A DNA stretch of 57,880 nucleotides from Virgibacillus sp. AGTR (GCF_016919725.2 NZ_JAJERH010000019.1:1-57880), one strand, 5' to 3'; positions 7,282 to 17,352 are shown, counted from the stretch's first letter. Translations and numbers: made by a program. The notes: generated by a model not told the origin, from the letters alone.

Positions 7282-9921
7282 TTATTTTGCATCAAACCAG
7301 CTATCACCAAAGGCATAATCAACCTTTAATGGAACCATTAATTCTACAGTGTTTTCCATCATAGCTGGGACTATTTCTTTTAGTTTTTCTATTTCTGATT
7401 TTGGTGCTTCTAAAATGAGTTCATCATGAACTTGAAGCAGCATACGTGCCTGTAGTTTTTCATCTTTTAGCTTTCCATGCAGGTCGATCATCGCTTTTTT
7501 TATAATATCAGCAGCACTTCCTTGAATCGGCGTATTCATGGCAGTCCTTTCGGCAAAGCTCCGCAAATTAAAATTCCTACTTGTGATTTCTGGTAAATAC
7601 CTTCTCCGATTCATCAATGTACTTACGAAGCCTTTGTGCTTCGCTTCTTGTACGATTTCATCCATATATGTTTTAACACCCGGATAGCTCTCGAAGTATC
7701 GCTCAATGAATTGCTTAGCTTCCTTCCTTGTAATTCCAAGGTTTTGAGAGAGTCCATAATCACTAATTCCATAAACAATACCAAAGTTTACAGCTTTTGC
7801 TTGACGGCGCATATTAGCAGTTACTTCGTCTTTATCAACATGGAATACATCCATCGCTGTTTGTGTGTGGATATCTGAGTCATTTTTAAAAGCAGCAATC
7901 AATTTTTCATCTTTAGCAATATGTGCTAATACCCGTAATTCTATCTGTGAGTAATCAGCTGCAAACATAACCCAATCCTCATTTGCAGGTATAAATGCAT
8001 GACGTATTTTTCTACCTTCCTCTAAACGAATAGGTATGTTTTGCAGATTTGGATCAATGGAGCTTAACCTGCCAGTTTGCGTTAACGCCTGGTTAAATCG
8101 GGTATGGATTTTATTAGACTGTTTATTTACTACTTTTAATAAACCTTCAATATACGTAGATTGTAACTTTCCAAGCTGACGATATAACAACAGCTTTGGA
8201 ATTATTTCGTGCTCACCTTGCAGCTGCTCTAAAACATCAGCAGCAGTAGAATAACCTGTCTTCGTTTTTTTTATAACAGGAAGCTTTAGCTTTTCAAATA
8301 GGATAGGGCCTAGCTGTTTGGGAGAATTTAAATTAAATGACTCGCCTGCCAATTCATGCACTTCTCGCTCAAGATCCGCTAATCGCTCTTTTAAATCAGT
8401 ACGCATTTCTTCCAAACGATCCGCGTCCACTAAAACTCCGGTATGCTCCATTTCTCCTAAAATTAATGCTAATGGCATCTCAAGCTCTTTAAACAGCTCA
8501 TATTGTTCGTTATCTTTTAGTTGTTGTTGCATCGTATCTCTTAAGCTAAACAATATGTTGGCTTTTCGAGCTACATGCTCCGCTAAAATATCCAATTCCG
8601 GTACCTTTTGTTTAGCACCCTTACCATACACTTCTTCATCAAATAGACAATCAGCCTGTCCCAGTCGGTTCGCTATCGCGGGAATATCGTGATTATTCTC
8701 AGATGGATTCAGTAAATACGATGCTAGTAGCATATCAAAGATTATGCCTTTTGTATGAATGTCATACCTCAGCAAAGAAACCAGTGTTTTTTTCGCATCA
8801 AATACGACCTTATGTTTACTCGCATCCTCCAACCAATTTTTAAATGCTTCAGAATTCAAGGCATTTTCAGTGGATATAAAGTAGGCATTGTCCTTATTGA
8901 CTATACCAAACCCTTCAATTGCTGACTGATGGTAGTTTTCTCCTAGCATCTCTATAATCAATGCCTCTTCACCTGTAAACGTATCATTAGTAACGTTTGA
9001 TAGAATAGTGTAATCTATTTCTTTCTTTGGAACATGATTACTTCCTACTTCTACTTCTCCTCCGTCAATTCGATTTAGTAGGGATTGAAAGCCTAGTTGC
9101 TTAAAAATATTAGTTACATTGTTTTGCTGATAGCCTTTGTAAGGAATATCATCTGTAGAAATAGTTATAGGCGAATCTTGATTTATTGTTACTAGCTCTT
9201 TACTCATAAATGCGTCATCTTTATGCGTAATGAGCTTTTCTTTTAATTTCTTACCACCAATATCATCAATATTTTCGTAGACTTGTTCTAAGGTATGAAA
9301 TTGTTTTAAAAGTTTTACTGCAGTCTTTTCTCCAACACCAGGAACACCGGGTATATTATCCGATTTATCACCCATTAATGCCTTTAAATCGATAATCTGA
9401 TCTTGGGTGATTTCCATTTTCTCTTTTAAAAATTGAGGTGTATATCGTTCAACATCACTAATTCCCTTTTTCGTCAAACTAACAGTAACCTTGTCGGAAA
9501 CAAGCTGTAACAAATCCTTATCACCAGAAATGACCGTTACATTCCATTCATCTGGTGTTACAAGCTTCGATAACGTTCCGATGATGTCATCCGCTTCATA
9601 ATTCTCCAGTTGGTAATGGGCAATTTCAAATGCGTCCAATACTTCCTTAAGTAATGGAAATTGTTCCGATAACTCCGGTGGTGTTTTTTGGCGTCCCCCT
9701 TTATATTCTTTATATGTAGCATGTCTAAAGGTTGTTTTACCTGCATCAAATGCTACTAACATATGTGTTGGCTTTTCTTCTTCTAGTATTCTTAACAGCA
9801 TTGTGGTAAACCCATATACAGCGTTCGTGTAAACACCTTTATCATTATTTAATAATGGCAACGCAAAGAATGCTCGATAGATAATACTGTTCCCGTCAAT
9901 TAAAACCAGTTTATTGCCCAT
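7282..9921 (-). CDS. polA: DNA polymerase I
   Basis: Fills gaps and removes RNA primers during lagging-strand synthesis and repair. The 879 aa match the Bacillus length. The N-terminal 5' nuclease (about 1-290) has LVLIDGNS and the DNA-binding GVPGVGEKTA segment. The middle domain keeps the 3'-5' exonuclease fold but lacks the acidic metal ligands (for example ALIIEML where E. coli has a Asp-x-Glu), so proofreading is probably absent, as in other Bacillus PolA. The polymerase domain has motif A DYSQIELRVLAH, the O-helix RRQAKAVNFGIVYG and motif C VHDELILE. The start at 9921 follows GGAGGCGAGAAG; an in-frame upstream ATG lies before that site. Confidence 0.96.
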   Translation of the reverse strand: MGNKLVLIDGNSIIYRAFFALPLLNNDKGVYTNAVYGFTTMLLRILEEEKPTHMLVAFDAGKTTFRHATYKEYKGGRQKTPPELSEQFPLLKEVLDAFEIAHYQLENYEADDIIGTLSKLVTPDEWNVTVISGDKDLLQLVSDKVTVSLTKKGISDVERYTPQFLKEKMEITQDQIIDLKALMGDKSDNIPGVPGVGEKTAVKLLKQFHTLEQVYENIDDIGGKKLKEKLITHKDDAFMSKELVTINQDSPITISTDDIPYKGYQQNNVTNIFKQLGFQSLLNRIDGGEVEVGSNHVPKKEIDYTILSNVTNDTFTGEEALIIEMLGENYHQSAIEGFGIVNKDNAYFISTENALNSEAFKNWLEDASKHKVVFDAKKTLVSLLRYDIHTKGIIFDMLLASYLLNPSENNHDIPAIANRLGQADCLFDEEVYGKGAKQKVPELDILAEHVARKANILFSLRDTMQQQLKDNEQYELFKELEMPLALILGEMEHTGVLVDADRLEEMRTDLKERLADLEREVHELAGESFNLNSPKQLGPILFEKLKLPVIKKTKTGYSTAADVLEQLQGEHEIIPKLLLYRQLGKLQSTYIEGLLKVVNKQSNKIHTRFNQALTQTGRLSSIDPNLQNIPIRLEEGRKIRHAFIPANEDWVMFAADYSQIELRVLAHIAKDEKLIAAFKNDSDIHTQTAMDVFHVDKDEVTANMRRQAKAVNFGIVYGISDYGLSQNLGITRKEAKQFIERYFESYPGVKTYMDEIVQEAKHKGFVSTLMNRRRYLPEITSRNFNLRSFAERTAMNTPIQGSAADIIKKAMIDLHGKLKDEKLQARMLLQVHDELILEAPKSEIEKLKEIVPAMMENTVELMVPLKVDYAFGDSWFDAK

Positions 9922-10363
9922 CTTCTCGCCTCCGTTAATTTCTTCATTAACCATATTTTATCATCCTAGCTTCATAAAGTGAAACGACATTCTCTATGTA
10001 AGCATATAACAGAAAAGATTACTGCCTTCCTTATCATTTTGTTCTTTCTTACTATGATGTGACTTCTTTCTAAACAGCTGCTAAAAAAGAAGAAGATGGG
10101 ACAAAACAAAACTTCATTACTCAAATACGAATAATCATGTTATCAATGGGAGCATCACCGACGCATCATGAAAATATACTCGCTTTCCGCAGGAACGGCC
10201 TTAGCTAACTTGGTAAAGAAAAACACGTTACCAAGTGGAGCTTCGAACTCGTGCTGTTCCTGCTAGATAAGGAAGGCTTCGGCAGCGATACATCGGCGCA
10301 GAAAAACGTTCTTCTTTTGAAGGAGCATTGCATTTTCAGGTGCTTCATTAATTATTCTAAGAA

Positions 10364-10556
10364 CAAAAGCGCAAGCACCCGATTAGAAACGTAGCGAATG
10401 ATGCGAGTCAACGGAGATAAAAGAATCACGGTGTGCTTGCGAGCCGAATTAGATTAGGGCGATTCGTGAAGTCGCCTTGTTTCTGGGTGCTGGAGCTGGG
10501 CGCGGCTCAACACGCCCCTATTTATCCACATCGGCACATTTTATACTTTCCTAGAC
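10364..10556. repeat. dispersed repeat family A, copy 2 (nested in family B)
   Basis: Same sequence and orientation as the copies at 3361, 32549 and 48094, ending TTTCCTAGAC. The flanks on both sides match the continuous family B copy at 39563-39859, which shows that A was inserted into (or lost from) this position. No target duplication is obvious. Confidence 0.85.
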
Positions 10557-10560
10557 CACC

Positions 10561-10607
10561 AAAAAACGAACGATAATTAGTTTTAACTAATTATCGTTCG
10601 CTTTTTA
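10561..10607 (-). terminator. terminator of phoPR (family B end hairpin)
   Basis: A perfect 16-bp stem, CGAACGATAATTAGTT (10567-10582) with its complement at 10585-10600, flanked by A6 and T5 so it can work on both strands. It lies 31 bases past the phoR stop and is homologous to the hairpin at 39785-39821. Confidence 0.85.
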
Positions 10608-10637
10608 TTGTTTATTCATTACTTTTGTCGTATGCTG

Positions 10638-12017
10638 TTAGTCATCTATTCTCACCTTTGGTAAATACACAGTTACAGCTGTCCCTTGCCCAGGTTCGCT
10701 TTCTATTTGTATGTCTCCGTCATGAACCTCAACAATATGTTTAACGATGGCGAGGCCAAGCCCTGTACCACCTGTATTTCTACTCCGTGCTTTATCTACC
10801 CGGTAAAAACGCTCGAAGATACGAGGAAGTGCATCTTTTTCAATCCCAATTCCAGAATCTTTCACTTGAATACTAACGGTGTCATCACTTCGCTTTACTT
10901 CCAAGTTAACTCTACCTTTTTCGGGGGTATAATTAATAGCATTATCTAATAAGTTAATCATAATTTGTTTTATTTTTTCCATATCTGCAGTTAATTCTAA
11001 CCCCTCTTCTACATCAACAGAAAATGATAGGTCCTTTTTTTTCATCTTATGTTCTACAATTAGCTTAACTTCTCGAACGAGCTCCTTCACATTAAATGTC
11101 GTTAAAACCAATTGAAAATTTTCTTTCTCCAGCCTCGAAAGTATTAGTAAATCCTCTATTAACAGCTGGAGGCGATGACTTTCTTTATAAATAATTTCTA
11201 GAAATTCCTTGTTATCTTCTGAATGTGGCATGGAGTTATCCAAAAGCGTTTCAGCGAATCCTTTAATAGAAGTAATCGGCGTTTTTAACTCATGGGATAC
11301 ATTTGCTACAAAATCCTTACGCATTAATTCAAGCTTCTTCATTTCTGTAATATCGTATAAAACTAACACAGCTCCTTTTAGCATATTTCGATCATTAAAA
11401 ATAGGAGCACCAACGATTTCAATATAAAACTTATCAATTCCTTTAAAATGCGTGAATTCCTCTTTTACATTTCGTTCGTATAAGAAGGTTTTTTGGACTG
11501 TTTCATGGATAATTTCATTGTCCAACACATCATAATATAAATAACCTTGATAATCCTTTGCGGTTAATCCGAATAACGAAATAAATTTACCGTTAACGAA
11601 ATGGATGTAGCCTTTTGAATCAATTAAAACGAGCCCACTTTGTGTATTTTCTATAATCGTAGACAGCTGTTCAGACTGCATTTGTTCTTGAATAGATAAT
11701 TCGCTTAAGTTCCGCGCTAACGAATTGATCTTATTACTTAACATACCAATACTGTCTCCACTTGGGTGATGAAATCTAGCACGGTAATTACCTTTAACAA
11801 TCTCATCCACAGTCTTCGTTGCTTTTTTAATTGGTTTTATAAATCTTTCATGAAAATGAAGTAAAAACAGTAATAATATTATAAATTGAATGAATAACAC
11901 TGCAGTTAGCGTAACATAGTTTCCTAGTAATACGCTTAATAAAATTCCTGTTATCGCAACAACCATAAAGATTCCGATAACATAACCAAAAATTGGCTTC
12001 CTAAATAAAAATTGCAT
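10638..12017 (-). CDS. phoR: phosphate-sensing histidine kinase PhoR
   Basis: Membrane sensor kinase that phosphorylates PhoP in phosphate limitation. Two membrane segments lie at about 11-32 and 35-54 with almost nothing between them. They are followed by HAMP (57-108), PAS (115-225), the H-box FVANVSHELKTP with H242, and an ATPase domain with NLLDNAINY and GTGLGLAI near the C-terminus. Length is 459 aa against about 580 in B. subtilis: the missing part is the extracellular sensor domain. It overlaps phoP by one base (TAATG), so translation is coupled. Identity as PhoR rests on the phoP partner and the polA/mdh neighbourhood. Confidence 0.9.
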   Translation of the reverse strand: MQFLFRKPIFGYVIGIFMVVAITGILLSVLLGNYVTLTAVLFIQFIILLLFLLHFHERFIKPIKKATKTVDEIVKGNYRARFHHPSGDSIGMLSNKINSLARNLSELSIQEQMQSEQLSTIIENTQSGLVLIDSKGYIHFVNGKFISLFGLTAKDYQGYLYYDVLDNEIIHETVQKTFLYERNVKEEFTHFKGIDKFYIEIVGAPIFNDRNMLKGAVLVLYDITEMKKLELMRKDFVANVSHELKTPITSIKGFAETLLDNSMPHSEDNKEFLEIIYKESHRLQLLIEDLLILSRLEKENFQLVLTTFNVKELVREVKLIVEHKMKKKDLSFSVDVEEGLELTADMEKIKQIMINLLDNAINYTPEKGRVNLEVKRSDDTVSIQVKDSGIGIEKDALPRIFERFYRVDKARSRNTGGTGLGLAIVKHIVEVHDGDIQIESEPGQGTAVTVYLPKVRIDD

Positions 12018-12709
12018 TAACTAGGGTCCTCCATTTTATACCCCAGACCCCTTACCGTTTTAATATAAACAGGTTTTTTAGAATCTGGTTCTATTTTATC
12101 GCGAAGATGAGAAACATGAACATCCACAATTCGCGTATCACCAACAAAATCATAATCCCAAACACCGCTAAGCAGTTGATCTCTAGAGATGACTTTCCCT
12201 TTATTTTTCGCCAGATAGTAAAGGAGTTCAAACTCCTTTCGCGTAAATGTAATTACTTTATCATTCATTTCTGCCTCGTATCTCTCAGGATAGACTGTCA
12301 AATCTCCAATTTGTATATAAGAAAAATTTGATTTCTCTACTTTATTCGATCTTCTTAATATCGCTTTTATTCGTGCTATTACTTCCTTCGGACTAAAAGG
12401 CTTTGTTAAGTAATCATCAGCGCCAAGCTCAAGTCCGAGCACCTTATCAAACTCTTCATCCTTTGCAGTTAACATTAAGATTGGTGTATCTATTTTATTG
12501 TTACGCAAATACCTACAAACTTCCATTCCATCCATTTCAGGAAGCATAAGGTCTAGAACAATTAAATCATAATCATTTCCTTCAGCTTTCTTTACAGCCT
12601 CTGCTCCATCATAGGCAACATCGGTAATAAAGCCTGCTTTTCCAATATTAAAGTTTAGTAATGTAACAATCGACTTTTCATCATCGACAATTAAGATTTT
12701 CTCGTTCAT
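12017..12709 (-). CDS. phoP: phosphate response regulator PhoP
   Basis: OmpR-type regulator of the phosphate regulon. The receiver domain begins KILIVDDE with D53 as phosphoacceptor (LIVLDLMLP), a conserved Thr in MLTAKD and the Lys in YLTKPF. The winged helix spans about 130-228 and contains the recognition-helix region DTRIVDVHVSHLRDKI. Length 230 aa is normal. The ATG follows a GGGGA site. It precedes phoR with a one-base overlap. In B. subtilis phoP is next to mdh; here a MaoC-like gene lies between. Confidence 0.95.
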   Translation of the reverse strand: MNEKILIVDDEKSIVTLLNFNIGKAGFITDVAYDGAEAVKKAEGNDYDLIVLDLMLPEMDGMEVCRYLRNNKIDTPILMLTAKDEEFDKVLGLELGADDYLTKPFSPKEVIARIKAILRRSNKVEKSNFSYIQIGDLTVYPERYEAEMNDKVITFTRKEFELLYYLAKNKGKVISRDQLLSGVWDYDFVGDTRIVDVHVSHLRDKIEPDSKKPVYIKTVRGLGYKMEDPS

Positions 12710-12820
12710 GTACAGTCCCCGTTTCTGTTCGCAAGTAGAATATTTGGTACACCTTTCATCTTACAATGAATAGTAGTTAATGTGAACAAGTTAGGAGTTT
12801 GTAAATTATTTTTTACAAAA

Positions 12821-12860
12821 TCAAAAAGAAATACTACCCCTCTTTAGAATAGTATTTCCT
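12821..12860 (-). terminator. terminator of the MaoC-like gene
   Basis: On the minus strand GAAATACTA and TAGTATTTC form a 9-bp stem followed by TTTTTGATTTTG, 17 bases past the stop codon at 12875. Confidence 0.75.
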
Positions 12861-12874
12861 AACATTAGAAATTA

Positions 12875-13351
12875 TTAAAAAAAGTTTTCTAATGATTTTG
12901 CAGTCAATGAATTAGGTTTACAAGCTGGACTTACATACAGCTTACCGCGAACGACAATCTCATTTTCATGATTCGTTCCAGTCACACTCATAGCAACTTG
13001 CTTGTTCTGGTAATCGATTGCAATTACTTCTAACGTAAAAGCTACTGTTGTACTATGGTAAACTGGAGCAGGAAAAGTCATTTCATGTTGTGTAATGTGG
13101 CTACCAGGTCCCGGAAGAGACATAGATACTAATGATGAGACCATGCCAAATAACATAACAGATGGTACAATCGGCTTTTCATAAGCAGTTAATGATGCAT
13201 AATCATGTTGAAGATACAAAGGGTTTGCATCACCTGTTAAACCTAAATATAATAATAAGTCCCTATCATCCATTTTTTTCGTTTCTGAGTAAGTATCTCC
13301 CACTTGAATTTCATTTAATTCTTTTCCTAATGGTCGTTTCTTACCTAGCAT
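12875..13351 (-). CDS. MaoC-like hot-dog dehydratase
   Basis: A 158-residue hot-dog protein. The hydratase-2 motif is visible near the start: GLTGDANPLYLQHDYA contains the Asp and His expected for an (R)-specific enoyl hydratase. Related proteins hydrate enoyl-CoA or act as thioesterases. It carries FPAPVYHSTTVAF, the second strand of the fold. The last ~20 residues are an unusual tail (KPNSLTAKSLENFF). It is a single gene with its own terminator between mdh and phoP. The substrate cannot be told from the sequence. Confidence 0.8.
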   Translation of the reverse strand: MLGKKRPLGKELNEIQVGDTYSETKKMDDRDLLLYLGLTGDANPLYLQHDYASLTAYEKPIVPSVMLFGMVSSLVSMSLPGPGSHITQHEMTFPAPVYHSTTVAFTLEVIAIDYQNKQVAMSVTGTNHENEIVVRGKLYVSPACKPNSLTAKSLENFF

Positions 13352-13790
13352 AACTACACCCCCGTAATGTAAGCGCTTTCTATTATAACAAAAACTCAGC
13401 TATATTACCACTTTTTACAGATAAAACGAGCGAAGAGCCATTAAGAAACATAGCTAAACAGAGTAATATCTAAAGCCGAAATAATCCTTATTCAATCATC
13501 GCATCGCAAACGGAAGTATGGGGCAGCGGGGTCTAGCTACGTGACTAAGCAAAATTATTGTAGTTGCATAAACCTGCAAATTCGTGCTGTTTTCCGCAAT
13601 TCGTAGGTCGGCTCGGATTTGATTAACGGACCATTGTATCCATGCTTTGGCAGTAATCATCACTATGTCGAAAAAGAGGAATAATAAAACACCCTCCAAG
13701 TGTCAGATTGTATTTTTTAATCTGTCTACTTAGAGGGAGCATTCAGTATAACTTCGTATCCTAAGATTGTGCTCTTTATATATACAATAA
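13352..13790. other. gene-free stretch; possible decayed family B remnant
   Basis: Apart from the terminator at 13689-13740 I see no convincing gene. The stretch 13588-13610 (TTCGTGCTGTTTTCCGC) resembles the core CTCGTGCTGTTCCCGC of repeat family B, so this could be a worn copy. A 67-codon minus-strand ORF here has no ribosome site and no family features. Confidence 0.3.
13689..13740 (-). terminator. terminator of citZ-icd-mdh
   Basis: On the minus strand CTCCCTCTAAGT pairs with ACTTGGAGGG and CAGATT with AATCTG inside; TGTTTTATTATT follows. It lies 50 bases past the mdh stop. Confidence 0.8.
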
Positions 13791-14729
13791 TTAATCTAAT
13801 ATGTTTAAAACATTTTTAACAGAGTCAGCTGATTTATCTAAAGCTGCTTTCTCTTCATCTGTTAAGTCTAACTCAATGATCTCTTCAATTCCTTTTCCGC
13901 CTAGCACAGTAGGAACCCCTAGGTAAATATCAGAATAGCCGTATTCACCTTCTAAATATGCAATTGCTGGAAGAACGCGACGCTGATCCTTCAGAATAGC
14001 CTCGGCCATAACTGTTAATGATGCAGCAGGAGCATAATAGGCACTTCCATTCCCTAATAGACCGACAATTTCTCCCCCGCCTTTACGTGTACGTTCCACA
14101 ATTGCATCTAAGCGATCCTTCGAAATTAGCTTTTCTAATGGAATTCCACCTGCATAGGAATAACGAATTAATGGCACCATGTCATCACCGTGTCCACCTA
14201 ACACAAATCCAGTAACATCTTTAACCGATAAATTAAGTTCTTGGGCAACAAATGTACGGAACCTTGCTGTATCAAGTACACCAGACTGACCAATAACACG
14301 TTCTTTTGGAAGACCAGATTCTTTGAAAATTGTATAAGTCATAGCATCAACAGGATTTGTTAACACTACAATATACGTTTCAGGCGAATAGTTAACAACT
14401 TCTTTTGCAACGGATTTCATGATTTTAGCATTTGTATTAACTAAATCATCACGGCTCATACCTGGTTTTCGAGCAATTCCAGCTGTAATGATTACCAGGT
14501 CAGAGTCTTTTGTATCTTCATAATTTGATGTTCCACTAATGGAAGCATCAAAGCCCTGTACAGGACTAGCTTCTAGCATATCAAGGGCTTTTCCTTTTGT
14601 TGGGTCTTCCATGTTTGGAATATCAACAAGGACTATATCTCCTAGTTCTTTTTGAGCTAGCATTAAAGCAGTAGTTGCCCCTGTAAAGCCTGAGCCAATT
14701 ACAGATATCTTACTTCTCTTTATAGCCAT
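13791..14729 (-). CDS. mdh: malate dehydrogenase
   Basis: NAD-dependent oxidation of malate to oxaloacetate in the TCA cycle. The LDH-like fold has the nucleotide loop GSGFTGAT at 12-19 with D36 ending the second strand. Substrate arginines are R87, R93 and R157, and the catalytic pair is D153 and H180 (GGHGDDM). Arg at 87 supports malate over lactate as substrate. Length 312 aa is standard. It is last in citZ-icd-mdh, 20 bases after icd. Confidence 0.97.
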   Translation of the reverse strand: MAIKRSKISVIGSGFTGATTALMLAQKELGDIVLVDIPNMEDPTKGKALDMLEASPVQGFDASISGTSNYEDTKDSDLVIITAGIARKPGMSRDDLVNTNAKIMKSVAKEVVNYSPETYIVVLTNPVDAMTYTIFKESGLPKERVIGQSGVLDTARFRTFVAQELNLSVKDVTGFVLGGHGDDMVPLIRYSYAGGIPLEKLISKDRLDAIVERTRKGGGEIVGLLGNGSAYYAPAASLTVMAEAILKDQRRVLPAIAYLEGEYGYSDIYLGVPTVLGGKGIEEIIELDLTDEEKAALDKSADSVKNVLNILD

Positions 14730-14749
14730 TTAAAAATCCCCTTTGTGTA

Positions 14750-16021
14750 TTAATCCATGTTTTTAATAAGTTCGTTACCAAATTCTGAACATTTAACCTC
14801 TGTTGCACCATCCATCAAGCGAGCGAAATCATAGGTTACCACTTTAGAAGCAATTGTTTTATCCATTGCATTTGTAATAAGATCAGCTGCTTCTCTCCAT
14901 CCTAAATGCTCTAACATAAGAACAGCTGATAAAATAACAGATGACGGATTTACTTTATCTAACCCTGCATATTTAGGAGCTGTACCATGAGTAGCTTCAA
15001 AAATAGCATGACCTGTATCGTAATTAATATTAGCGCCTGGTGCTATACCAATTCCACCTACTTGTGCAGCAAGTGCATCTGAAATGTAGTCCCCATTTAA
15101 GTTCATTGTCGCTACAACATCAAACTCATTTGGACGAGTAAGAATTTGTTGTAGGAAAATATCAGCGATTGCATCTTTAACTAAAATTTTACCAGCTGCT
15201 AATGCATCATCTTGCGCTTTGTTAGCTACATCTTTTCCTTCTTTTTCAACAATACGATCATACTCTGCCCATGTAAATACTTTATCACCAAACTCTTCTT
15301 CTGCTACTTCATAGCCCCAAGCTTTAAATGCACCTTCTGTAAACTTCATGATGTTACCTTTATGTACTAAAGTAACACTTTTACGCCCTTCATTTAATGC
15401 GTATTGAATACTTGAGCGTACAAGTCGTTTTGTACCTTCTTCAGAAACTGGTTTTACTCCAATACCAGAAGTTTCCGGGAATCGGATATTAGAAACGTTC
15501 ATTTCATTTTTTAGAAACTTAATCACTTTCTTAACTTCATCCGAGCCTTTTTGCCATTCAATTCCAGCGTAGATGTCCTCCGTATTTTCACGGAAAATTA
15601 CCATGTCCACATCTTCTGGACGTTTAACTGGTGACGGAACACCTTCAAAATAACGAACTGGGCGTAAGCAAGTAAATAGATCTAATTCTTGACGAAGCGC
15701 TACATTAAGAGAACGAATTCCTCCACCAATCGGTGTTGTAAGCGGACCTTTAATCGCAATCTTATATTCATTAATTTTATCAAGTGTATCCTTTGGTAAC
15801 CACTCACCTGTTTTGTCATAGGCTTTTTGACCAGCATAAACTTCTAACCATTCAATTTTTTTCGTTCCATTGTAAGCTTTCTCAACCGCAGCTTCAATTA
15901 CTTTACTAGCAGCAGCCCAAATATCCGGACCAGTACCATCCCCTTCAATAAACGGTACAATCGGTGTATCTGGAACATTCATTTTTCCATTTTCTACAAT
16001 AATTTTTTCCCCTTGTGTCAT
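14750..16021 (-). CDS. icd: isocitrate dehydrogenase (NADP)
   Basis: Oxidatively decarboxylates isocitrate to 2-oxoglutarate. The 423 aa show the N-terminal [14 protein letters not shown], the substrate helix [13 protein letters not shown] with S104 (the B. subtilis substrate-site Ser, target of kinase in enteric bacteria), and the nucleotide-site [11 protein letters not shown] near the C-terminus. The ATG has a clean TAGGAGGT site. It follows citZ after 147 bases that contain a small hairpin, suggesting differential expression within the operon. Confidence 0.97.
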   Translation of the reverse strand: MTQGEKIIVENGKMNVPDTPIVPFIEGDGTGPDIWAAASKVIEAAVEKAYNGTKKIEWLEVYAGQKAYDKTGEWLPKDTLDKINEYKIAIKGPLTTPIGGGIRSLNVALRQELDLFTCLRPVRYFEGVPSPVKRPEDVDMVIFRENTEDIYAGIEWQKGSDEVKKVIKFLKNEMNVSNIRFPETSGIGVKPVSEEGTKRLVRSSIQYALNEGRKSVTLVHKGNIMKFTEGAFKAWGYEVAEEEFGDKVFTWAEYDRIVEKEGKDVANKAQDDALAAGKILVKDAIADIFLQQILTRPNEFDVVATMNLNGDYISDALAAQVGGIGIAPGANINYDTGHAIFEATHGTAPKYAGLDKVNPSSVILSAVLMLEHLGWREAADLITNAMDKTIASKVVTYDFARLMDGATEVKCSEFGNELIKNMD

Positions 16022-16150
16022 AGCAATCGTTACCTCCTATAATTCATTCTGCATCTATAGTTTAGCAAAGATTTACTTATGTGAAAATCTTTGCTTGCTA
16101 CCAAACTAGTAGTGATGTTGTTTCTTTCCCCTCATAACGGCATAAAGATT

Positions 16151-16175
16151 ACGCTAATAAACACGATATTAGCGT
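16151..16175 (-). terminator. weak hairpin between citZ and icd (possible attenuator)
   Basis: ACGCTAAT (16175-16168 on minus) pairs with ATTAGCGT (16158-16151); the 5' arm overlaps the citZ stop codon. It is followed only by AATCTTTATG, so it may be an mRNA-stabilising or partial terminator. Confidence 0.35.
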
Positions 16176-17287
16176 TTGTCTATAGCTACATATTCGGGCG
16201 ATTTTGGACCAATGTAATCAGCACGAGGGCGAATTAATCGGTTATTATCGTATTGTTCAAGAATATGAGCTAACCATCCCGAAACACGGCTTATGGCAAA
16301 TATCGGTGTAAATAAGTCGTGGTCTATTCCCAAGCTGTGGTATACAGAAGCCGAATAGAAATCTACGTTTGCAGGAAGCCCTTTATGCTCTTTAATGTAA
16401 TCTTCAATTTTAACGGACATATTATACCATTTCGGTTGACCAGTTAATTCTGTGAGCTGTCTTGACATTTCTTTTAAAAACTTGGCACGTGGATCACCAT
16501 TACGATAAACGCGGTGTCCCATACCCATGATTTTCTCTTTGCTTTCTAGTTTTTTCTTAATATATGGTATAGCATTTTCCTCTTCGCCAATTTCGGTTAG
16601 CATTTTCATAACACCTTCATTGGCTCCCCCATGAAGTGGGCCTTTTAAAGCACCTATTGCAGCAGTAACGCCTGAGTAGATATCAGATAACGTTGCCACA
16701 CATACACGAGCAGTAAATGTGGAAGCATTCAATTCATGATCTGCATGAAGTACGAATGCTTTATTAATTGCTTCTACTTCGACATCTTTTGGTTCTACAC
16801 CGTTAAGCATATACAAGAAGTTCTCGGAGTAACTATATTCTTTTTTTGGCTTAATAGGGTCTTTACCCTGACGAATTCTTGCAAAAGCAGTAACAATTGT
16901 AGAGATTTTCGCTTGTATACGGATTGCTTTCTTCTTATTGACTTCCCTCTCCATGACATCTGCCTCTTCATCATAAAGCCCTAATAAAGAAATAGCAGTT
17001 CGCAGCGCTGCCATTGGGTGAACAGAAGAAAGATCATAGGATCGTAGATGATTAAGTACTGCATCAGGCAATTCCATATTTGCAGCAAGCTCTTTTTTCA
17101 TAGCATCTAATTCAGCTTTTGTTGGAAGTTTTTGATTCCATAACAGGTAAATGATCTCTTCAAAGCTCGAATTCTCGGCTAAATCATCAATCTTATATCC
17201 AACATATGTCAGCTGGTCATCTATGATAGAACTAATTGACGATTGAGTTGCTACAACTCCTTCAAGGCCTTTCGTTGTTGCTGTCAT
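16169..17287 (-). CDS. citZ: citrate synthase
   Basis: Condenses acetyl-CoA with oxaloacetate at the entry of the TCA cycle. The short Gram-positive type (372 aa) has the catalytic triad H219 (GPLHGGANEG), H258 (GMGHRVY) and D309 (NVDFYSA). An AAAGGAGAGGG site precedes the ATG. It is first in the citZ-icd-mdh block. A perfect 12-bp inverted repeat covers the -10 box of the only good upstream promoter, so a repressor or activator is expected to act there. Confidence 0.97.
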   Translation of the reverse strand: MTATTKGLEGVVATQSSISSIIDDQLTYVGYKIDDLAENSSFEEIIYLLWNQKLPTKAELDAMKKELAANMELPDAVLNHLRSYDLSSVHPMAALRTAISLLGLYDEEADVMEREVNKKKAIRIQAKISTIVTAFARIRQGKDPIKPKKEYSYSENFLYMLNGVEPKDVEVEAINKAFVLHADHELNASTFTARVCVATLSDIYSGVTAAIGALKGPLHGGANEGVMKMLTEIGEEENAIPYIKKKLESKEKIMGMGHRVYRNGDPRAKFLKEMSRQLTELTGQPKWYNMSVKIEDYIKEHKGLPANVDFYSASVYHSLGIDHDLFTPIFAISRVSGWLAHILEQYDNNRLIRPRADYIGPKSPEYVAIDKR

Positions 17288-17352
17288 AACAAACCCTCTC
17301 CTTTATTAATTATTCAGGATATTATCTTTTTTTCGACAATATTCTTACAAAA

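Larger units (their letters stand above)
10096..10632. repeat. dispersed repeat family B, copy 1, interrupted by a family A copy
   Basis: Positions 10096-10363 match 39563-39778 (shared strings include TACGAATAATCATGTTATCAAT, given here as one core at 10124-10145, and CTAACTTGGTAAAGAAAAAC). After 193 bp of family A the B sequence resumes at about 10557 with the hairpin and ACTTTTGTC end. The element ends about 6 bases from the phoR stop. With the family A copy it fills most of the gene-free 9922-10637; I see nothing in 9955-10095. Confidence 0.8.

Noticed and set aside
7282-9921. Frameshift or damage in the exonuclease domain of PolA
   Set aside because: The frame is intact; loss of 3'-5' exonuclease residues is normal for Bacillus-type PolA.
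13496-13699. 67-codon minus-strand ORF between mdh and the MaoC-like gene
   Set aside because: No ribosome binding site, it runs into the mdh terminator, and its sequence partly resembles decayed repeat family B.
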